This document shows, in pieces, positions 33,501-44,396 of a DNA stretch of 64,000 nt. This stretch comes from Whalleya microplaca. Lineage: Eukaryota > Ascomycota > Sordariomycetes > Xylariales > Xylariaceae. The stretch lies in contig MU385713.1 of NCBI GenBank assembly GCA_022497155.1, forward strand, positions 62,001 to 126,000. The letters run 5' to 3'. Below the pieces are notes generated by a model. The model was not told the origin of the DNA, did no database searches, and worked only from the letters and a program-made list of their open reading frames with translations. Made by a program: the position numbers and the translations under genes. Positions within the stretch are counted from its first letter, which is position 1; each line of letters begins with the position of its first letter.

Positions 33501-36423
33501 AATGGTCGTGCGTAGCCCAGGCGAGGTCAAAATCAGGCACATCAAGGATATCCAGCCACTCGAGGAACGTTTGGCCAAGTTCCCAGGCCCCTTAAAAGGA
33601 AAATCAAAGAAGAAGGAGACGATATCGTGGTTAACGGCTGGCATCGATGGTCTTGAGAAGGCGCTTCCAAATGCTGCTTTCCAGCAGACCGTGTCGCACG
33701 AGGATAAGAGAGGCATCGAGCGGGTTCTATTGTGGAAGATCCTGAGGATACTCGTAGAAAATGACGGAATTCTGGAAGGGAATCCTACCATCGACAAAGC
33801 CGTCAGGGATGTCATCTCTCCTAGCCTTGGTGGCGAAAACCCAGAGCTCGCATCTGCAATTTCAACAGGCGCAGATTTAACAGGAATCTCCTCGCCTGTA
33901 ACGGGTATGCAGGCGGATGCTGTCGACTCTACAGCCATTGAACAGATTCGGTACTATCTACTCACTGGTGAGCGTGAGAAGGCCGTATGGGCCGCTGTGG
34001 ACAAGAGACTTTGGGGTCATGCAATACTCATATCGAACACACTGCCGAGCAATGAACTGTATAAGCAAGTGGCACAGGAGTTCATCAAAAAGGAGGTCAA
34101 TTATCCAGGACATGGTAACGAATCTCTAGCTGCCCTGTACAGCGTTCTTTCTGGAAGCTATGAGGAGTCGGTAGACTCACTTGTCCCGGTCCACGCAAGA
34201 GCAGGTCTGCAGCTGATGTCTACATCTGCCGCCGTTGGCGCGTCGCAAGACGCCCTTGCGGGTCTAGATAAGTGGCGCGAGACACTTGGCCTGATATTGA
34301 GCAATAGGAGCCCCAGTGATGCTCAAGCGCTAAGATCACTCGGAAATTTGCTCTCGGGCTACGGAAGAGCAGAAGCCGCTCATATTTGCTACATTTTCGC
34401 CAGGAATTATGCTGTCTTTGGCGGTTTCGAGGACCCTAATACTAATTTTGTCCTCGTCGGAGCCGATCATCGTCAACAAGCGGACCAATTCGCAAAAGAA
34501 ACTGAGGCGCTCCAACTTAGCGAAGTGTACGAATACGGGCTATCGTTAGCTGGCGGCTCGAACATTGCTCAAGGCTGCCCGCACTTGGCCGCATACAAAT
34601 TCCAGCACGCCATGACCCTTGCTGAATATGGTTTTAGAGATAAGGCTCTGCAATATTGTGATGGGATCCATAGCGCGATCCTCGCACAGACAAAGCGGTC
34701 ACAATATTATAACCCTATACTCGAGTCATCTGTGGACGATCTCATGAGAAGGTTGAAACAAGCGCCAAAGGAAGAGTCGTCCTCATGGATTCCTAAGCCC
34801 AGGATGGACCAAGTTTCTAATAACATGTGGAGTCGCTTCAATAAGTTTGTCGCTGGTGATGATGACGATCACTCAGGCAATGGGCCATCTGGTGAAGCTG
34901 GTGTTGAGAATGGACCCTTCGCTCGCCTTGCTGGTGGAACGCCGACCGTTAGTCGCTCTCCGTCTGTCTCCAACTTCGAGGTGTACGGAAACGGGCCTTC
35001 GCCAACTGTGTCAGCTACCAAAGCTACCTCACGTTACGCACCGGGCGCGTCGCAACCATCAAGTTCTCCTTACGAACCTTCTGGTGGCTATACTGCAGCC
35101 CCTAGGTCTTCGATGGAAAGAACCTCTGGTGAAATTCCTCGAAGCTCCTACGAAGCTCCAAGGAGAGGGTCAGACATGCAGTCTGCCTATGGAAACCCTT
35201 ATGCCCCGGAACCCAATACAAGGCCCGCCTCTAGCTATCAAAAAGCTTCACCGTACACTCCTCAGACACCCCATATGCCAAGTACTCTGGCATCAGCGCC
35301 AGCTACATTAGCTCAACAACCCTCAGGCTACTCGATCCCAGGATATGAGCCATATGGTGCCGCCCAAACCTCATCAAATGATACCATGTCTCAGCCGCAT
35401 CTATCACCTACCGCGAACTCAAAACAAACGCCCGCAGCGAATGATACGAACATGAACTCAAACTCAGGATACCAGCCACCGTCGTACGGTTATGAACCGC
35501 CGCAGATGAATACGTTCGAGCCACCTGCGACACAGCCGGAGATCTCTACCGGTGGGTATGAACCGCCTTCGTACCAGCCATCCAGCTTTGAACCTCCATC
35601 CTACGAGCCAGGCCCGGCGAACAACGAGGCCGATTCTCCCACGCAGTTGAAACCTAAGAAGAGCTTCATGGACGATGATGACGATGACATCCCTGGTTTG
35701 AGGCCGCAGGCGAAGAGCAAGACAGACAAGGATCGAGAGAACGAGGAGATGTTCCGAAAGATAGCTGAGGAAGAAGGTAAGTCTATAGAGAAATCTGAAT
35801 CTTGGAGGTCTAATGCTAACAAACTCTCAGCGAAACGGGCTGCCGAAGCGAAGGCAAACAAGAAAAGTTGGGGTTTCGGTGCGTGGTTCAGCGGAGGTGG
35901 CAAGAAAGAATCACCCGATCAACTCAACAAGCCCGTCAGGGCCAATCTTGGAGAAGCCAGCAGCTTCGTGTACGATCCAGACCTTAAGCGCTGGGTCAAT
36001 AAGAAGTCAGGGGGTGATAATACCCCCGCGAAGACAGCAACCCCGCCGCCTCCTCGCGCCGCCTCTCGTAACGGTACTCCTCCCCCGCCAGGACCTACAT
36101 CAGCGCCTACCGCAGGCGGCTTGACCGCGTCTCCTGCTGGACCCCCGCGTGCCCAGCTTACCCCTTCGCCTGCGATAATAAGCAAGGCCTCCCAAGAAAG
36201 CCTCGCCGTCCCCAGCGCGGCCCCACCACTTATGACTCGCTCGGTTTCGAATCAAAGTAGCAGCAGTGCTATGGGTAGACCGCCCAGCGCGCCGCCGAGC
36301 AGACCTGCCACGAGCCTTAGTAACGCTAGTAGCATCGACGACCTCCTCGGCGCGGCGGGCCCCCGCAAGGGCGGGAAGAAGCAGAGGAAGGGCGGACGGT
36401 ACGTGGATGTCATGGCCAAGTAG
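30598..36423 (+). CDS. Sec16, COPII coat scaffold at ER exit sites
   Basis: A large peripheral ER protein that organises COPII assembly through Sec23/Sec24, Sec13 and Sar1. The frame is 1941 codons; removing a probable 54-nt intron at 35777-35830 gives 1923 residues, normal for filamentous fungi. Residues 1-930 are disordered and acidic, then Pro/Ser-rich. The central conserved domain (ancestral coatomer element) runs from about 930 to 1385, starting LDPLQRWRGSPIVAWGLGG and including YYLLTGEREKAVWAAVDKRLWGHA, which binds Sec13. A Pro/Tyr/Ser-rich region with repeated YEPP-type motifs follows. The C-terminal conserved motif is KKSWGFGAWFSGG near 1755, and the tail ends GGRYVDVMAK. The start codon is preceded by a pyrimidine-rich leader. 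Confidence 0.93.
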   Translation: MDGDGDASWNPAMMPHYNPDTQTSQLDGSRNPSAPTEKPQQDASNGVIAEGAFLDQFNDNDDAGATAWGLEDPSTATVPQHEDAPVSNDAPGHVESGSEPAPTGNTAKHSSTTSFARTVSHEVSFNDDEDTEWNLERTDTDPFKFMPSNERTNSFPAVPEIERVTEGQVDHPPPSSQAQDILQDLEQDDVHGDPATQPDFLATFEEDHTNDEHAINEAFQHSMGGDLHGTEAEESEARFEEGLPLIPQSESQEPKANHEPKPPAFGDAFVEDESAEGGDDFFSQIQGGPQPEAEVSFDRSLHRKSTNMVIGDAMDNVTGAGHLDSELSTPIEASAQKGLAASEAPAQQIVNGKSRPQSNGGIGSQPEEAGDLDAKWAAAFADEDDGDFLLDSAAESKELDPADIFGSDDEGFLDETIEETPAAPPSHPGAGAHTTAPPPPSSINGRYTPNNLQHPSQPPPNPYAPAAVVPPTQPPLYPQYGHQITAPPMSMGYGPPPPKPEMPKAQSFVSKPKGGYTSPYDLPMEVVKPKKRISMQQLPRANVTPLAHPGPPPRSTSMYSQPRSGGSTASLSPPSSSHSSQHPPLAAQKPSPQLKSKPSFFEDLPMTSRPRPASRHSNPLSPPQQSPQGPPMQSMPPPPQGHPQEQAAGIVPLVVPERASPYAPLQSNSLPRPSAPPVSTARYSPAPPQGLGINGVVPPPASTSRYSPAPPNIRSSSAQYTAVPPPVLAHQPRTSSPLAHFEVSNEKSLHKLPSPGHPDGVPLIRSSSSQYEPRLTRVPSLPPTKEVEEEQSPLRSPPMPSKPVVESRYSPQPPGYSPPPLNAQASNMLSPSNTLSPPKRAVSSYVPLSPGAMSSKEVSFAPPPRAQTQSPGALYGNRASGRTTDPVPRPSSVQGSPRDIPSPEITRTVVRARGMSQHLNLVPPTDGRELDPLQRWRGSPIVAWGLGGSLVTSFPTDVPRYGVGQALPMVVRSPGEVKIRHIKDIQPLEERLAKFPGPLKGKSKKKETISWLTAGIDGLEKALPNAAFQQTVSHEDKRGIERVLLWKILRILVENDGILEGNPTIDKAVRDVISPSLGGENPELASAISTGADLTGISSPVTGMQADAVDSTAIEQIRYYLLTGEREKAVWAAVDKRLWGHAILISNTLPSNELYKQVAQEFIKKEVNYPGHGNESLAALYSVLSGSYEESVDSLVPVHARAGLQLMSTSAAVGASQDALAGLDKWRETLGLILSNRSPSDAQALRSLGNLLSGYGRAEAAHICYIFARNYAVFGGFEDPNTNFVLVGADHRQQADQFAKETEALQLSEVYEYGLSLAGGSNIAQGCPHLAAYKFQHAMTLAEYGFRDKALQYCDGIHSAILAQTKRSQYYNPILESSVDDLMRRLKQAPKEESSSWIPKPRMDQVSNNMWSRFNKFVAGDDDDHSGNGPSGEAGVENGPFARLAGGTPTVSRSPSVSNFEVYGNGPSPTVSATKATSRYAPGASQPSSSPYEPSGGYTAAPRSSMERTSGEIPRSSYEAPRRGSDMQSAYGNPYAPEPNTRPASSYQKASPYTPQTPHMPSTLASAPATLAQQPSGYSIPGYEPYGAAQTSSNDTMSQPHLSPTANSKQTPAANDTNMNSNSGYQPPSYGYEPPQMNTFEPPATQPEISTGGYEPPSYQPSSFEPPSYEPGPANNEADSPTQLKPKKSFMDDDDDDIPGLRPQAKSKTDKDRENEEMFRKIAEEEGKSIEKSESWRSNANKLSAKRAAEAKANKKSWGFGAWFSGGGKKESPDQLNKPVRANLGEASSFVYDPDLKRWVNKKSGGDNTPAKTATPPPPRAASRNGTPPPPGPTSAPTAGGLTASPAGPPRAQLTPSPAIISKASQESLAVPSAAPPLMTRSVSNQSSSSAMGRPPSAPPSRPATSLSNASSIDDLLGAAGPRKGGKKQRKGGRYVDVMAK
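35777..35830 (+). other. Probable 54-nt stop-free intron inside Sec16
   Basis: GTAAGT donor, GCTAAC branch-like site and CTCAG acceptor, spliced between GAAGAAG and CGAAACGG. Its length is a multiple of three and it lacks stops, so the open frame runs through it. Confidence 0.7.
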
Positions 36424-37696
36424 CCGTAGCAGTAGCACCCTCCAATGGTGGCTAGCTAGGTTTACTTGCCTGCCTCTTACGATGTGTCACATACTGCCAA
36501 GAACCGGGGGGAAGGGGGGGAAGCGAAAGTGAAAGCGAAAGGAAATATGAAGAAAACTGAATGGAAAGAAACGAAACGAGGTGTGAAAGGAAGGAAGGAA
36601 ACAATTATACGGAAGAATAGAGACAGACAGACACACACACAAGAAGCGCGGGCGCGAAAAAACGAGGAAAAACCGCGCCTTTGAAACCAAACCAGCGCTG
36701 GGATTTTATATATGTTTGCTGTCTGGTCGAGTTGTGTACCATAGAAGAAACCCCCTTATTAGCGATTTTGTAATAAGCACCCAACCAAGAGACCTGAACC
36801 CCCCTTACCTTACCTTACCTCCCCTTTTTTTGAAGATGGGGAGGGGGAGGGAGGGGGGAGGTCGTTGATGGATTCTGTTGTATGAAATGAGTTTTCGCGG
36901 ATTTTATGTCGCTTGTGCTGTTGGTGTTGTGAAGATGTTGGTTGATGAGGAGAATGAGAGTTTGGGATGTGGAGATTCAGGAGATTGGTGTCTTGAACCT
37001 GGAAAGAGGTGCATTTGGGTCATGCTGGGGATCACTTTGTTTTAGTTAAGACGAGAGCATGGTACATGAGGATAGTTTATCAGTGGATGCGTGATGTGTA
37101 GGAATAACTTACAGTTGCGAAATGGTTTGATAGGGGTTCAGGGTCTGGTTAAATATGGGTGTTATCATGATACTGTACTGTGAGGCACTTATAAACCAAG
37201 AAAGGTTAAGATTCCATGAAGGTTTTCTATAGACCTGTGGGTTCTGTCCAATCAATGTCTGGCTCGGTTTGTAAGACTCTTAACTATAGGTATCTTAGTC
37301 GTATATATTATGGGATTTCTATGCCCGTGAATATACCGTACCGGATCAGAGATATCGCCCTTCCTGTTACATAGACAGTGTCTCAGACCTTCCCAATGCT
37401 GTTTTAGTTTGTTCTCTAGATTAGAGTTTATTCGACAGAGCTCTCGTTTAGTGTTATGAAGGTGACCATTCACGTATTACATGACATCATGGAAATAATG
37501 ACAATTTCAACTCCAGCATAAACCCGCAATATTCTGCATGGGATGACGTAGCTATGTTTGACGGAACTGGATAAGGATTGAAATGTGAAAGAGTTTATAA
37601 AAGACCTACAGTTGCGATGATTCAATCGCCAAGGCAATCTGTCATTTCCAACAGGAACAAGAAGTCAGTTTTAAAGATCAGTTAACTATCGACAAG
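36424..37696. other. Intergenic, Sec16 3' flank
   Basis: Purine-rich and G-rich runs (36490-36680, 36835-36865) and a short CCTTA repeat near 36803-36820. No supported gene. The last 100 bases are the promoter side of the FMN oxidase gene, with TATAAAAG at 37596-37603. Confidence 0.4.
37596..37603 (+). promoter_or_regulatory. TATA-like box of the FMN oxidase gene
   Basis: TATAAAAG lies about 95 bases upstream of the ATG at 37697. Confidence 0.4.
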
Positions 37697-39028
37697 ATGG
37701 ATTCAGAGCAGCACTACCCGGGCAAGCGCCCAGACATGGAGAAGCATGCCGACCCCAATCCAATCGAGTACGAGGCGTCCGTCTACCAAAAGGGCCTCAG
37801 ATACCAGCGGCCTCTCTTCACCTTCAAGCCGCTGGAGTGGGAACCCCTAGCCGAGCAGCGCATGTCGGCGGACAGCAAGGGGTACGTTCTTGGATCCGCG
37901 GGGACGGGCGAGACGGCCCGCAAGAACCGTGCCGCCTTTGGCAGGTGGTCGATCGTGCCGCGCCGCCTCGTCAAGACCGATGGGTTCCCGGACCTCTCGG
38001 TCCGCGTGCTGGGGCGCAGGCTACCGTTCCCGATTGCGTGCGCGCCCATCGGCGTCCAGAAGATCATGAATCCGGACGGTGAGATGGCGGCCGCCGCGGC
38101 TGCCGCCAAGGAGCATGTTCCGTTCATCATGAGCACGGCTAGTAGTACGAGTATCGAAGACGTGGCCAGGGCGAATGGTGATGGAGAGCGCTGGTATCAG
38201 CTCTACTGGCCGGCTAACAGGCATAGCGATATTACGATTTCGCTGCTCAATCGCGCGCGGAAGGCGGGGTTCTCGGCACTGGTTGTTACCCTCGATACGT
38301 ATATCTTGGGGTGGCGGCCGAGCGACATGGATAATGGGTAAGCGTGCTCCTACAGTTCTACTCACTGATATCATGGTTACAAACTCGCCCCTGACCACGT
38401 CTTCAGATACAACCCCTTTTTGCGGTCCGACCAGATCGGCGTAGCTATCGGCCTTACCGATCCCGTCTTCCGCTCCCACTTCAAGAAGAAGCACGGTTGT
38501 GAGCTCGAGGACAACATGGGTGCCGCAGTCGCGGAGTGGACGAGGACGGTATTTCCCGGGAACAGTCATTCGTTTGAAGATGTCAGCTTCCTCCAGAAGC
38601 ACTGGAAAGGCCCAATTGTGCTCAAGGGGATCCAGTCTGTGGCGGACGCGAAGAGGTGCGTCGAAATAGGCGTCCAGGGGATCGTGGTCAGCAACCATGG
38701 CGGCAGACAGTCAGATGGCGGCAATAGTTCCCTGGGCGTTCTACCACGCATTGTCGATGCTGTAGGAAGTAAGTTAGATGTCCTGTTTGACTCGGGGATT
38801 CGCTGTGGCGCCGATATTGCTAAGGCCTTAGCGCTGGGAGCGAAGATGTGTCTGGTTGGACGCCCGTATGTATATGGCCTTGTTCTCGGTGGTGAGGATG
38901 GCGTGTCTCATGTGTTAAAGTCTCTGTTGGGCGATCTGGAGTTGACTCTGCATCTGGCTGGGATACAGTCCTCATCACCGGAACATCTCAACCGGTCGGT
39001 GCTTGTGAAGGAAGATGAGCTGTTCTAG
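37697..39028 (+). CDS. FMN-dependent alpha-hydroxy-acid oxidase (lactate 2-monooxygenase-like)
   Basis: A TIM-barrel flavoenzyme that oxidises 2-hydroxy acids such as lactate; exact substrate unknown. Exons 37697-38337 and 38407-39028 give 420 residues. The N-terminus (YEASVYQKGLRYQRPLFTF) resembles fungal lactate 2-monooxygenase-type proteins. Motifs include PIACAPIGVQKIMNPDGE, STASSTSIEDVA, LVVTLDTYILGWRP and IVLKGIQSVADAKRC. The active-site signature is VVSNHGGRQ (catalytic His about residue 311), followed by FDSGIRCGADIAKALALGAK for FMN phosphate binding. The intron is canonical (GTAAGC/CTTCAG). No N-terminal cytochrome domain and no clear targeting signal. Confidence 0.9.
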
Positions 39029-40672
39029 CAAAACTACGAATGAGTCTTATCTACTAGCTCGGTGTAAGGGATACCAATAGAATAGCCCCCTTTCTCTACG
39101 AAATATTGATTAATAAATGATTATAATGATGCAAACAATGTGGAACTCGAGGGATCTTCTGAGAAACTCAGGCGAGAGGCTGCAAGTGACAATTTTCCAA
39201 TGGTCTGCCTCCCAAAGTTTGGTGACGTACTTTGTTTGTTCTATTTATTTCGAGTAGGTATTCTAGGCAGACTGAAGTCGACAACTTTAATGTTGAGTAA
39301 AGTGACTTGAATACCACTTACAGACCCGAGTTATACTTAGATGAAAGGACTCAGGATACTTGATCACTCACGTCGGGCGAGGCGTGGGTGACGAGTCTCA
39401 TGGTTGCTAATAGAAATTATCATGATTGCTAGAGTACCTAGGGCTCTGGTATAAGTTATATAGCCATAGTTTGGTAGAAGTTCAGTCACTGACCTGAAAT
39501 ATCAGACACCCCATAATCTAATATACCCTGAACTAGTTAAAGTGTAGTCTTAATAGAACAAAACTAATATTCCCACAGAGGGCTTAGTAAGATATCCCCG
39601 AGACCAAAACTACTTTCACAACAGAAAGTTACACCTATATAGACATTAAAGAATGATCAGAGCTTTCACATCTTATCTTGAGACTGGGACATATCCTATA
39701 GGTCATAAGACTATCAAGATGATTTTTAATATTAAGTCAAATGACATTTACATTGCACTACATTATACCTGTGACTTATGTGGATATAATGTTTGCGCCG
39801 TCACTTGAATAACTGACTGTGACTAAAGACGCGGGTAGATAACAAAGGGGATACAAATACTACATCTTCTAGAAGCAAACAGTAAAAAGACCCAGAAACT
39901 ACTCTAAATAGGAATGTATAGTTTCACCCAAATAAAACTTCGTAAATATTATGAATATAGCGGTCATCAGGCCAAAGGCCTGAAGATAACCATGATAGAG
40001 CACAGCCACACAGTCATCAACAGAAATGCTTCTTTTAGCACTCAAAGAAAGTACCAACTTCTAGGTGAACATTTGGGCCATAACTTGCTGGAAATGACAT
40101 TACCGGTATTTACGACTAGTACGAAACAGACATGGTAATGAACTTTGAAAAAAGGCGAGAGAATCTCAAACAATCAGTAGACCTACCTACGAAGCCGACA
40201 CAAAGCCGAAGAATGATAACAAGCCAAACTTCATTTTCGGGTAATGGTGTAACGATGGACAATCAGTAGACTGGGTGAGCCGTTATTGACTCAAGATATT
40301 GTTGTCTACTTTAGCCAAACTGAAATATGTTAGCCTACTACATAGGGGCTTACAATATGACCGTAAAACTACGTACTGTCATGTAATGACATTCGGGTTG
40401 AGTAGTTGATTGCTGGTAACGGTTTATGATACGCAGACCGACATGTGACCCCTTATACGTTGCCATAAACACAGCTACCGAGTAGCAAAGAGTCATAGTA
40501 ACCAAGAGGAAAAACAGCAACTACTGGAAATGCATATATATGAGAGAAATAATCTTATCATAGACTTGCTATCGAACCTTCTGGCTTCAGTGAAGCACAC
40601 ATATCACTAAAACCTCTATGAGCGAGTGGTAGCCTCAAAATCTGTACTGAACCGAAGTTAACGGAACCAACC
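39029..40672. other. Intergenic, 1.6 kb AT-rich
   Basis: No supported gene. The composition is AT-rich and the sequence may contain decayed repeats, but no clear element ends are seen. Confidence 0.35.
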
Positions 40673-42361
40673 ATGGCCTCAAGAAGTTCCTCCTCAAGAA
40701 ATACCACCTCCCTCAGCCTCCCCGCGGCAGAGCTAACCGCCATCAAGCCGATCGTGGACATGAGCCCGGAATATCGCAGCGAGTTCCAGATCATAGACCT
40801 GCGCTTCCACGTCCCGTTAAACTATAGCAAAATGCGCAGCGACTCCAACAGCATCGAAATAAGTCTGAAGCTCATGTGCGGATACAAGCACTCCTTGGCC
40901 GCCCCCGCCACCGCCGTACCCACGACAGGCCGCCTGCTTGAGAGTCCCGACGTCGACACCGACGAAGTGGAGCTGACGCCGTCGAACATCCACGCCATCC
41001 TTTCCAAACGCTCGCTTGTCGTCTACCTGTCCGGCGGACCTGGTGACCGGAATCCGCCAGTGCGCATGTCGGAGCTCAACCAATTTTTCTTACAAAAGGG
41101 GTACTGGGTATTGTACCCGGAGTACCGGGGCACGGGCGACAGCAGCGCCATCGAGTACCCGGCCGTCAGCGACCAAACCCTGGAGCACTTTCGCAAGCTC
41201 CGGCACTATCGTCAGACGGCCATCGCGCGCGACCTCGAGAGCGTGCGCAGGCGACTGCAGCCCGCTGACACCAACGCTGGCACCAACAGCACCGTAAAGT
41301 GGTCGCTCTTGGGGCAATCTTTAGGCGGCTGGGTCGCGCTGACGTACATGTCCTTCTGGCCCGCAGGCCTGCGCGAGGTGTTCCTAACAGGCGGGCTGCC
41401 GCCGGTACGCCGCTCGCCAAGGGAGGTATACATCAAGCTCTTTCACCGAGTGATCAGGCGCAACAATGATTACTATGCCAAGTACCCGGACGACGTGAGG
41501 CGTGTGCGCAGGCTCGTGCGCTACCTGGCAGCGCAGAGAAAGGGGCGCGGGATCTGGCTGCCGCGGGGCGGGTGGCTGACTGCGCAACGGTTCCTCTGCC
41601 TCGGGCGGATTCTGGGTGATACGGAAAAGTGGACCGATGTGCATGAGTTGTTGAAGGATATGGAGAGTGACGTCTATGGGCCGGGCAATACAGAGTTTGG
41701 TCTGGGGCAGGCAACGGACCGCCGTGATCGCGCTGCTTGGGGAGAAACGATGTCGCACGCGACACTGTGGCTCTATGAAACGCTCGATTCATGGAAGCTA
41801 GAACACCGCCCGCTGTATGCTGTGCTACACGAGGCTATGTACTGCAATAAAGAGGGCGAGAGATCCCGGTGGGCGGCGAGCGAGGTGGCGGCGCGATTCC
41901 CCCAGTTCTGGTGGGTGAACTGCAATCCGGAGGACCTATCTCAGGAGCTAGAGGAGCGCGAGGAAAAGGCAGGCGGGGGCAGCAACAGCACAAATGATGA
42001 AGAGGAAACACGCCTATACTTCTCAGGCGAGATGGTGTACCCGTTCTTCTTCCACACGTATAAGGAACTGGGCAAATTTAAGTTTGCCGCGGAATGGATA
42101 GCACAGTATAAATGGGATGAGCGCCTGTATGATGTTGAGGCGCTGCGGCGAAATATAGTGCCAGTTATTGCACTGAGTTATGGGGCGAGAGACATGTATG
42201 TAGACTCTGAATACAGTCTGGAGACCTGGGAGAAGATCGGGGGCCCCAAGTCTACAGTACACCAGGATCGGGATTGGGAGCATGGGGCTATTCGGCAAAA
42301 TACCGCGAATGTGTTGCAATCCATTTGGCAGGAAAAAGAGTCGCTAGATACTAGTGAATAA
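40673..42361 (+). CDS. Alpha/beta hydrolase, S33 proline-iminopeptidase-like
   Basis: A cytosolic alpha/beta-hydrolase, probably an aminopeptidase. A single exon of 562 residues. It has FHVPLNY near the start, the oxyanion-region motif VVYLSGGPGDRNPP, YPEYRGTGDSS (the D/R-G-x-G motif of S33 enzymes) and the nucleophile elbow GQSLGGW with Ser about residue 216. The late acid and base candidates are in ALSYGARDMYVD and DWEHGAIRQN, so the triad appears intact. An insertion between about 260 and 440 forms the lid. The GC-rich first half contrasts with the AT-rich flanks. The start MASRSSSSRN is the first in-frame ATG. Confidence 0.85.
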   Translation: MASRSSSSRNTTSLSLPAAELTAIKPIVDMSPEYRSEFQIIDLRFHVPLNYSKMRSDSNSIEISLKLMCGYKHSLAAPATAVPTTGRLLESPDVDTDEVELTPSNIHAILSKRSLVVYLSGGPGDRNPPVRMSELNQFFLQKGYWVLYPEYRGTGDSSAIEYPAVSDQTLEHFRKLRHYRQTAIARDLESVRRRLQPADTNAGTNSTVKWSLLGQSLGGWVALTYMSFWPAGLREVFLTGGLPPVRRSPREVYIKLFHRVIRRNNDYYAKYPDDVRRVRRLVRYLAAQRKGRGIWLPRGGWLTAQRFLCLGRILGDTEKWTDVHELLKDMESDVYGPGNTEFGLGQATDRRDRAAWGETMSHATLWLYETLDSWKLEHRPLYAVLHEAMYCNKEGERSRWAASEVAARFPQFWWVNCNPEDLSQELEEREEKAGGGSNSTNDEEETRLYFSGEMVYPFFFHTYKELGKFKFAAEWIAQYKWDERLYDVEALRRNIVPVIALSYGARDMYVDSEYSLETWEKIGGPKSTVHQDRDWEHGAIRQNTANVLQSIWQEKESLDTSE

Positions 42362-42799
42362 GTCTATTAATGACTTAGACGGCTAGAGTTCCAGGAACGG
42401 CGAGACTTGGACGTGTTAAACCAAGTAGAAATATTCCTGCAGCTCTCTTCGCATTATCAGATTCCCCAATACTTCACCACTCTGACTTATTCGGTGGATC
42501 GTCGTTCCTCAATCACATTGTCCAATCAATGAAACCCGGATATCATAGACAACTGGTGTCCTTTACTGGATCATGCTGTCGCTCTAGACGATAAGCTGAG
42601 ACCGAGCGGCCAGTCTACGATGATGTCTACTTAGATATGCAACGTCGGCCGTCTTTCAGCAGCTGTTCTTTTTCTTTTGTCACACGAAACGCTAGCTCTG
42701 TCTCACTAAGAGATACTCTAGCCGTCCTATACGCCATTGCAGCGTGGTTCTGTACCTTGGTAAGTAGCACCCGGATTTAAACAAATTCATCATCAGCAG
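42362..42799. other. Intergenic, before the dead M20 gene
   Basis: No supported feature seen. The 5' part of the decayed M20 gene could extend into this stretch, but I cannot recognise it. Confidence 0.3.
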
Positions 42800-44003
42800 C
42801 TTTCCCCTTCGATATGGGGAGCTTTCATTACGACGTTCACTTTAATGAGGTTCCCCATTGGGCAACGTTTGATGACTCCCAACTTCCTCTGGAATATTTT
42901 TTCCCTCTCATGTCTATATATTGGCTACCATCACAGTGCTTCTTGCTACCCTGACTTTGTTTTCTCATGACCCTGTGGAGGCATTCATGGTTGCTCGTTA
43001 AGGGCATTCAGGAGCAGAGGTACATTATTGAACCCAATTCTCTGCATGGTACACCAAGGTGCCGCTCCAGCGGAAAATAATTGTCATTGGACCCGATCCA
43101 CGCCCCCCTTTCCTCAGGTTCCTACCATGTATGAATTTCACATGTGATGAAAGACTTCACATTATGGTATTCTAGTACGCACCGGATTACTATGCTTGCC
43201 TCTGGCTTCGATGAAGAGACAGGCGATATCCAGGGTACCGCAAAACTGAGTTAGGCTCTGACTGAAGCACGGGGTCCAATTTCATTCTTGATCGCACTAG
43301 AAGGAAGCGGCATGGGTCTCAGGAGTCTCGGGGGCATCGTGTTTGCCCATGCCACCGTGGATGAGAAGGGCTGTTACGATGTCCAATTTCTTCTTGATAC
43401 TAAAGGTGGTCATAGTTGATGGGCTTCGAGACACATAGACATAGAGCATCGAATAGTGGCTGATATATATAAGCTAGCTAATTGATGTTACTGTTAAAGT
43501 CAACGTATTCTCTGAAAGTGTTCAAATCCTGGCTAACCATCGCATTACCTTGCATGAATCGGTTCAGTATATCCCCGAGCGTATTAGCAGCATCACCATT
43601 CCATATACTAGATTCATGATATTTGGTTGAAGGGCTCTAGCGTGTTAGGTTTGGATACTGATAACACTGCTGTATAGTCCACCAATGTGCTCCAGCCGGG
43701 CAAGTTGCAGAAGTTCGATGTGGCTCCGGTATCCCCGACCGAAAGTGACGTATGGACAGCATTCAGTGAGACTTTGACGAAATAGCTTATGCAGACAACA
43801 AAAGGTGTTGTGTCCATCGGCACTATCACAATGGGGCACACTGATACAGTGTATTACTGGAACCTGACTAGATATATCTACAGATTTTCGTTAGACAGAG
43901 ATGGGAAAGACCCACTGTTCATGCGATTGATGAGCGTATGAATGTAATCGCTCATTTGGACGGCACGAGACTTTACTATGATGACGTTAGACTACGATAT
44001 TAA
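42800..44003 (+). pseudogene. Decayed M20-family carboxypeptidase S
   Basis: A dead zinc carboxypeptidase of the M20 (CPS1-like) family. Recognisable pieces follow family order. HYDV near 42825 could be the first zinc-ligand motif (least certain). Then come RITMLASGFDEETGDIQ (from about 43180), IVFAHATVDEKGCYDVQFLL and TKGGHS, LANHRITLHESVQ (about 43535), the zinc region GHTDTVYYWNLT (about 43838) and the C-terminus VHAIDERMNVIAHLDG, ending TAA at 44001. The frame is broken by TAG at 43252, TGA after GGHS, TAG at 43783 and at least one frameshift near 43900. An intron-like GTATGA...TCTAG is still visible at about 43128-43174. Identity of the C-terminal half is firm, that of the first 300 bases is weak. 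Confidence 0.7.
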
Positions 44004-44396
44004 TTGGTGGCAAGCTAATCATGATAGACTTAATCTATAGTTTTGATACATGGAATGAAAGGTAGGTGTTAGGTATAATAGATGGTATTCGGGTATTGAA
44101 ACAGAAATCGAATGCCGAATATTACTCGACATCTTGGAGGGCAATATACTAGGCTAGTAGGACAGATGACGACGGAATTGCTACCGAAGAACAAGCTGTC
44201 GATTCTTTGGTTCTACCTCCCGAGGCGAGGGATGCAGTCTGAATCTTGGGTTGTTAGTCGTGACATTCAGGGGGCTTTTGATTGGTCAATACATGATCCT
44301 TCACTCGTTTCACGGAGTTCGTCAGTAAACATGATAGATCGAATTACTCTGGATGATGTGAGGAGCGCTACGTCACAATTGAATTTGCCGAGTAGT

